Shown piece after piece: positions 58,494-64,000 of a DNA stretch of 64,000 bases (position 1 is the stretch's first letter; every line of letters starts with the position of its first letter). This DNA is from Eopsaltria australis (lineage: Eukaryota; Chordata; Aves; Passeriformes; Petroicidae), in assembly GCA_034509425.1 (NCBI GenBank), contig JAVTVJ010011175.1, positions 27,871 through 91,870 of the forward strand. Direction: 5' to 3'. Under the pieces are notes generated by a model. That model saw nothing but the letters and a program-made list of their open reading frames with translations, was not told the origin of the DNA and ran no database searches. Made by a program: the position numbers and the translations under genes.

Positions 58494-59003
58494 TGTTAAA
58501 AACGGATCCAGGAACAAAAATTTTAGTAAAATAATATTGAACGTTTATTAGTAGAACAAGGGCAAAAACAGCACTGGGTGCATAACATATCTGCTAGGGG
58601 TATGCTTTCATTCATTTTAGAATGGGTTAAATACCTTTAACTGTTACATATTCATTAAGCTCAGAAGAAAATTTACATTTCAAACAACCCTTCCCCCTGG
58701 TCTCTGCCCCCCCTTCTCGCCAGAATGTCACCTCTTAGCCTGCCTTGAGATTGTCCAGACACCTTCAAGAGCTGTGAATTGGTCTTATCTTCTCTTGTTT
58801 CCCTTGAAATTCCTTTGCACTGCAAGTCATCAGCTCAAAAGACGTTTACAGCTATATATTTATGACTACATTTTCCAATATATCACACTTATCTCAAGGT
58901 TATAGTTTTACTACAATCTTGTTTCTACTTAACTATATTTTATCATAACACTCTTTTTACAAAATATACAAAGACAACATTTATCATTTATTCATCCATT
59001 ACA
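58494..59003 (-). mobile_element. Possible solo LTR, antisense
   Basis: It starts TGTTAAAAACGG. AATAAA is on the minus strand near 58556. The proposed end TTACA is flanked by ATAA on both sides (58490-58493, 59004-59007). A 4-bp AT-rich match is weak support. A related stretch (CAGCACTGGG after a TTTATT) follows at 59220-59430. Confidence 0.45.
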
Positions 59004-59215
59004 ATAACAAAAATGTCCCTCCTTCTGTAAAATTCAGCATGACCAGGATAATAGTTACATTGCAAGTCAGGAAACAGATGCAAGAATTGTCTATAACTTG
59101 GTGTTAACAGAAGTAATGTATTAACTGTTATCATTTGTTTCGCTCTATTGATTTATTAAAATAAGAGAATTGATCTAATATCGATACTGAACTCAAGACA
59201 GACAAAGACCCTGTA

Positions 59216-59645
59216 ACAGGGTTGTTAAAAAGTGTACATTTATTTCAGCACTGGGCAGCTGCGTGGGATAGCTCCCTAATACGCAGAGCAAAAGTACAAA
59301 GTAATATAAGGTCTATTTATCTACAAAATTCTGAATATTCAAAATACAGGTGTACATTTATCATATTGATACCTCCCATTTCCCCACTTCGTATGGTAAT
59401 TAGCTGAATAGTCCCTGAGCATGTGTCATTTGTTCTTTAAATTGAGTCCGTGGCCGTGTAATTTGAGGAGAGGGGGAGAATGATGAAGTAAAACTCGTCT
59501 TCCTTGTTTTGACCTTTCTGCCTAGCTGGTTTTTGACAATATGAATTACTTTTGGGGGAACCTTCAGTTCCCTTCTGCATTTCTCATCAATGGAAAAATT
59601 AGTAACTGTCTACATTTCTTTAGATCTATTAATCAGTGTTTTCTG
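59216..59645 (-). mobile_element. Possible second LTR fragment, antisense
   Basis: TTTATTTCAGCACTGGGCAGC at 59237 resembles 58555-58600 and suggests another copy of a related LTR. Ends were not found. Confidence 0.35.
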
Positions 59646-59999
59646 TTTCTCATTATAAGCACAGCTGAGTAAATACTGTAGTATATGTTGCCAAATAATT
59701 CGTGCTAAAAATTTAAGATTACAGCATTTTACTGAAGTTCAGAGAAAGCACAAATGCTGGAAACAGGTAGCCCCAAAATTGTGCATTTCAAGGGATTTCT
59801 GTCTGAATAAGCCCTGGCAAGATGCATTCAATGTGCATTCCACAGATAAGCATTTCGTGGGATTTCCTCATCTGGCAGAGCTCCAGGATATGTATTCTAC
59901 ATGTGTATAAACAAAGATATGGCTCCAGGATATGGATTCCATGTGTGCATATACAGTAAATAATATACATCGCCAGAAACTCATTCCATCAGCAAAATC

Positions 60000-60300
60000 G
60001 ACTACTGATTTCAGGAACTGTCGTCAGACAGGGTGGAAGGACAGGAAAAAACTACATTGTTGTATTGAAAAGATGAAATTAACAAAGGAGAAAAAAAGGT
60101 ATAAAAAGACACCTCATGGAAACCACAGCAGGGAACTGGTGAGATTCGAACCGACAGTGTTTCGGACCCAGTTCACCCCAATGCTGATCGCCTGGCTCAG
60201 CGATGTTTTTTTGCTTTGTGTTTTTTTTTCAAATTTTATACCTTGATTTTTAATAAATTCTCTTTAATCATAAAATTAGGTGATTCGTTTATAACAAACT
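60000..60300 (+). mobile_element. LTR 3' portion (U3-R-U5) of a partial provirus
   Basis: TATAAAAAG at 60100-60108, AATAAA at 60252-60257, and a terminal ATAACA shortly before the primer site form an LTR 3' half. The left border was not found. Confidence 0.65.
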
Positions 60301-60318
60301 TGGTGACCCCAACGTGAT
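60301..60318 (+). other. Primer binding site, tRNA-Trp type
   Basis: TGGTGACCCCAACGTGAT differs at one position from the tRNA-Trp primer site used by avian alpharetroviruses, as I recall it. It sits just after the LTR end. Confidence 0.75.
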
Positions 60319-61620
60319 CCAAATCTCGGTTCCATGGTTTCCCCCTCTGATCAGGAGGCGCCCCGCTAATTTAGTGGCCTGACGGCAGGGGAGAGCCAGT
60401 GGAACCAGTTGGATTCCGAACAGCAAATTAAGATAAAAGCCACAAGCAAAAGGGAAAAGAGAAACGAGCTCAGAGCTCCCAAAGACGCTTAAGAGGGGAC
60501 GGCCCTCAGAACCATGGCACATTTTTTCATTAGTAAAATTCTACGTGCACGGAGATCCACGCAGGAAAAGGGTCCGTAAGTACTGCAGGTTGAATGCGGG
60601 TGGCTGAGCGTGTGTATGAGACGTGATAATATCACGAAGCGAGAGTGGACCCCAAAAACCGCAGTTCCAGTGTCCCGCAAGGGTCCCGGTTGCTCACGGG
60701 GGAAGCGCATCTAACGGGAAACTCATTACACACGCCAAATCCGAAACTCGGGAAAAGTTCGGACTTCAGCCACAGGAAGGCTAGAGGGAAAGGGACGTCC
60801 TCAGAAACTTGAGATACTGGTAAGCCCTCTGTGCCTAGGACCAGGAAGGTCCAGGGGAGAGAAAAGTAGAAAGGTGTAAAAAGGGAGCTTTTACTGGATC
60901 GAAACCATGCGGGACGGACCTCCGCTGGTCACTGGAATGGTAATCCAAAAATTAACCGAACACAGTGTGTAAAAGCACCGTTGAGAGTGGGTTTGTAAAG
61001 GTGTAACTGAGCAAAACACGGCACAAACCCGGAGAGGAAAGCAAGTGTGTGTCTCTAATAAGTGCATCTCCGGTCTCCCGCAAGAGACCTGGTCCCAGAA
61101 GGAAAACGCGATTAAAGAGTCAGAGTGTAATACCTTGTAAAATGGGACAGAGGAAATGTAATACCTTGTAAAATGGGACAGAGGAAAAGCAAAACCTGGG
61201 GCGGGGGGGGGGGCAGGAAAAACCTTAAGAGAAAAAGAGAGTAATCTACCAGAAATTCCCCGGGATAGTCCGTGGGGAGTAATGCTGGAATACTGGGCAG
61301 AGTGCCCCTCAACAGAAAAAAACTCTGATGAAATTGGTGATTCAAATGTTGAATTACATCCTAACCAAAACACCAAACCTCTACCTCTTAAAGAGAGGAA
61401 TTCCAGAACTTAAATTGAAATCCCTAATTAAAACTGAACTCTCCGAGGGACCCCAAAGTGGTCAAAGGAGATATAGGTTCACATTCCTCTTCAATTCGCT
61501 ACCATCACCAAATCTCCAGAAGTATAAACATCTGAGGCGATTTTGTTTCACAAGGAAAAAAGAAATATCATGGGATGGTATGGAAAGTTTTAGATTCTGG
61601 ACTGTGAGTATGCTACTATA
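60319..61620 (+). pseudogene. Leader and 5' gag remnant of the partial provirus
   Basis: After the primer site comes a purine-rich leader. An ATG at 60513 opens a 21-codon frame, MAHFFISKILRARRSTQEKG, which meets a consensus splice donor CCGTAAGT at about 60576. Further on, a GVMLEYWAECPS-like stretch near 61279 resembles a gag matrix segment, flanked by stops. Retroviral sequence fades near 61620. No pol, env or second LTR is present, so the element is truncated. Confidence 0.55.
61126..61187 (+). repeat. 31-bp perfect tandem duplication
   Basis: A unit starting TGTAATACCTTG occurs twice in a row (61126-61156, 61157-61187), identical by eye, within the proviral leader. Confidence 0.9.
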
Positions 61621-62194
61621 TTGATAAGTACACACAGGCCAGGAGGAGCAATGCAGTCGGCTAAAAATACCTCTGTTGCTGCTGCTGCTGCAAAAATCAA
61701 CTGTTTGCAAATAAAACACAAACCTGCAGAAGTGAGTATCTCAAACTCTGCAGAGATGATTCTTACCTTGCTGAAAAGAACTCCAAATGTACTGAGATTG
61801 TTCAGTAGTGAAATGGGTAACAACTACAGGTTTTTCAAATACCCATAGTTTTTTTTAGATAGTGGGGGATGGGGGGAGGGTGGGGAAAGCAGCAATTCAA
61901 ACCCTTCCTCTCGCAGAGAAAAAAAACAACAAACCCTAACACTTCTTTACAGCAGAGAAAAACCCTAAGCTAAACATCCTCAAAACAGCTTCCCCACATT
62001 CCTGCATGTTAACAACTTCTAACGACTCTTATCTCTTTAGTGAGAGCAGAGAAAACATTTAAAAATTTGTAACTAACACCAAAGTTTGAAATCTCTTTTA
62101 AATGCTCCTACAGGAGCCACTTAATTTAGCCCATGTTTGGAACTTATGAGGAGTGGACCTGTCTAGCCCTAAATATTTATGTAAATAACAAAAA
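61621..62194. other. No recognised feature
   Basis: Includes a short (GCT)5 run near 61677 and an A-rich stretch at 61918-61930. Confidence 0.4.
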
Positions 62195-62460
62195 ACCTCG
62201 GGACCAAGCCAAGGCTGTGGGACAGCCGGGGCTGAGTGCCAGGCAGTGCCTGATGCCACGAACCCCCGCGGGCAGGGGCTGCAGTGGCTCCCTGGGCCCA
62301 TTGAAGGTTCGGGACGCCCCCGCCCCAGCCTGTCCCTGGGGCACTGTCGACTGTGTTCACCTGCTGAGCTGCACCAGCACCTGGGGCTATGCAGAGCTTG
62401 TAGTGCTGGGAGCCCCAGGACCAAAGGGAAGGGGGCAACTACCAGGAACGAAACATTAGA
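62195..62460. other. GC-rich segment of unknown origin
   Basis: About 260 bp with CCCCGCGGGC, GGGACGCCCCCGCCCC and similar, embedded in AT-rich DNA. It resembles part of a GC-rich LTR or a CpG island. No terminal repeats were seen. Overlapping open frames come from composition. Confidence 0.4.
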
Positions 62461-62601
62461 AATTAATTGTTCAAGGTGTCGGGATCTGCTGTTATACCAG
62501 GAGCTCCACTGAAAAGTGTGTTTTCTAGTAAACACGGAAACTTCTCTATTTATGCCAAAGGAAGAACAATTGCTCAAATGTTCTTTGCATAAGTTAGAAA
62601 G

Positions 62602-62633
<32 letters not shown>
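62602..62633. repeat. (TG)n microsatellite
   Basis: About 15 uninterrupted TG units. Confidence 0.97.
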
Positions 62634-62635
<2 letters not shown>

Positions 62636-64000
62636 AGTTTTACTGACAAACAACAGTAACATGGGGATGCCTGTGAAAGTTTGCTGAATATGCGAGATGG
62701 GGTTGAAAAACATGAGTTTCTGATAATTCCTCTTTCTGATTGTGGTTTGCTAGGAAGAAATTTAACAACTGGAGTTGAAAACACGAGTTGGTGTTGTGGG
62801 GGGGTAATAGGAAAACTAACACTGTTGTGAATACTAGACTGAACCCAAAGGTGTGGGCAGTCCCAGGGAATATAGAAGTTAAAAGTGGGTCTTTTAAAAC
62901 CATGTGTGTGTGTTCCCCGGTAACACTCTAATCCTGCCAGTTATAGTGCAAGACCTGACAATAGTAAATGAAACTATTAAACCCAGGCACTCCACAGTCC
63001 TAGATTCTTGTATCATCTTAAATCAGGTTCCCTCCTCACACTGGTGCTAAAGGATGCTTTCTAGAAATGCGCTCTTACAGAACATTATAAATAGCATTTT
63101 GCCTTTGAGTAGAAACAAGAGGGAGAAAAGATTAACTTACTCCATCCCTAGGAATGAAGTCATTACAGTATGTGAAAGACTTGCTCCTACTGAGAGAATG
63201 GGGGGGAGATAGTAGGTCAAACCACTGTAATATTGTTGTTTTCTGAATAGTGGAAGAGTTGTGTTTGAACACTACAAGACAGGGACCAGCTGTGGGCTAT
63301 GATATACTGTGTATGATAAAGAGAGCAAACACAAGGAGAAAAGAAAAACTGGGAAATGCAAATAGTACATAGAAAAATTGATTTTCTTTTAAAAGTTTTT
63401 ATTCACTAAGAAAACAAATAGTTTTAAACTGCAGAAAAATTGTCAAAAATATCTTTGATGGTTCAAAGAGTTGTAAAAATGGTGGTTTCTTCTGTAAACT
63501 TAAAAATTTGAACACATCTTTCTCTGAGGGAATTATAAGAATTGTGGTAAATGAATTTGGAGATTTAATTCCTTTGTTTACATTAAGTTTTGTATAGAGC
63601 CGAAAAGCTCTGTTTGGAGGAGACTCAATCCTCTCTACTCTTTGTGTGTTTTATTGTAAAAAGCCAGAGTTGGCAGGGTTCAATCCTGAAGTCAACTCTG
63701 CTGCCACCTTACAAAGATGGTGCTGTCCCTATACAGGCCTAGGAATTTAAGAATACAGAGAATTTTACAAGTACCAATACCCCAGACAAAAAGAGCTACA
63801 ACAGTTTTTTAAATTGGTGGGGTACTGCAGAACATGGACTGGGATTTTTCTGTTTTGACCAGACCTTGAACTGACTTTTTGGCCCACAACTGTCCTAGTG
63901 TTGTGATATAGACACCAGAGGGAAAACAAAACTTCAGAAAATTGAAGAACAAATTATTTAATGCTCCAGTCCTAGCTCTTCCAAATTCAGAAAAGAGATT
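62634..64000. other. No recognised feature
   Basis: AT-rich sequence. 63595-63720 has an LTR-like look (GAAAAGCTCTG, then a TTTTATTG stretch) but no ends were found. Confidence 0.4.

Noticed and set aside
60128..60200. tRNA-like B-box (GATTCGAACC) on the minus strand
   Set aside because: The arms around it do not pair, and no A-box lies at the right distance. It overlaps the LTR R region, so it is more likely LTR sequence.
62098..62784. 228-codon minus-strand ORF
   Set aside because: It runs through the TG microsatellite (a Thr-His repeat) and a GC-rich block. There are no domain motifs, so it is open by composition.

Overview
This is vertebrate nuclear DNA, almost certainly from a bird. 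It is AT-rich and intron-rich, carries CR1 LINE tails in both orientations, and is packed with avian-type LTR retroelements. There are no bacterial genes or operons. All calls were made by eye from the sequence. Family names rest on recollection of the families, not on a database search.

Host gene. A chain of 17 exons on the + strand (about 5.56-52.23 kb) reads as the 3' half of CFAP54, a large axonemal central-apparatus protein of motile cilia and sperm flagella. Splice phases agree at nearly every junction, and the C-terminal exons follow human CFAP54 as I remember it. The copy looks broken. There is an in-frame TGA at 9933, frameshifts in the exons at 16.4, 18.7 and 52.2 kb, two weak donors, and solo LTRs sitting inside two coding exons (34727-35162 with a perfect 6-bp duplication; 45278-45734). 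It keeps its introns, so it is not a processed copy. It is either a decayed locus or a degenerate duplicate (sex-linked, germline-restricted or segmental).

Retroelements. A class II (beta-like) provirus fills 19546-33485, with TSD GGAAAG. It has gag, dUTPase, protease, RT/RNase H, integrase and an env whose TM is of the alpha/gamma CX6CC type. All the main genes are broken. Other elements are nested in its leader, in pol and in env. An uninterrupted 227-codon ORF with Cys-X2-Cys motifs lies between integrase and env, and I do not recognise it.

Palindrome. About 5.2 kb of this provirus (27145-32494) reappears inverted and nearly identical at 38036-43367. The spacer of about 5.5 kb holds a CFAP54 exon. 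The arms look more alike than the provirus's own two LTRs, so they were copied or converted after integration, or they are an assembly artefact.

Flanks. 1-5.5 kb holds the 3' end of another ERV, two solo LTRs and a CR1 tail. Solo LTRs also lie in CFAP54 introns at 8.7, 10.1, 12.2, 33.6 and 44.2 kb. The 53-64 kb part, downstream of the gene, has a 698-bp solo LTR, one or two weaker LTRs, and the 5' end of a provirus with a tRNA-Trp-type primer site at 60301. Long stretches without any recognised feature are listed as such.
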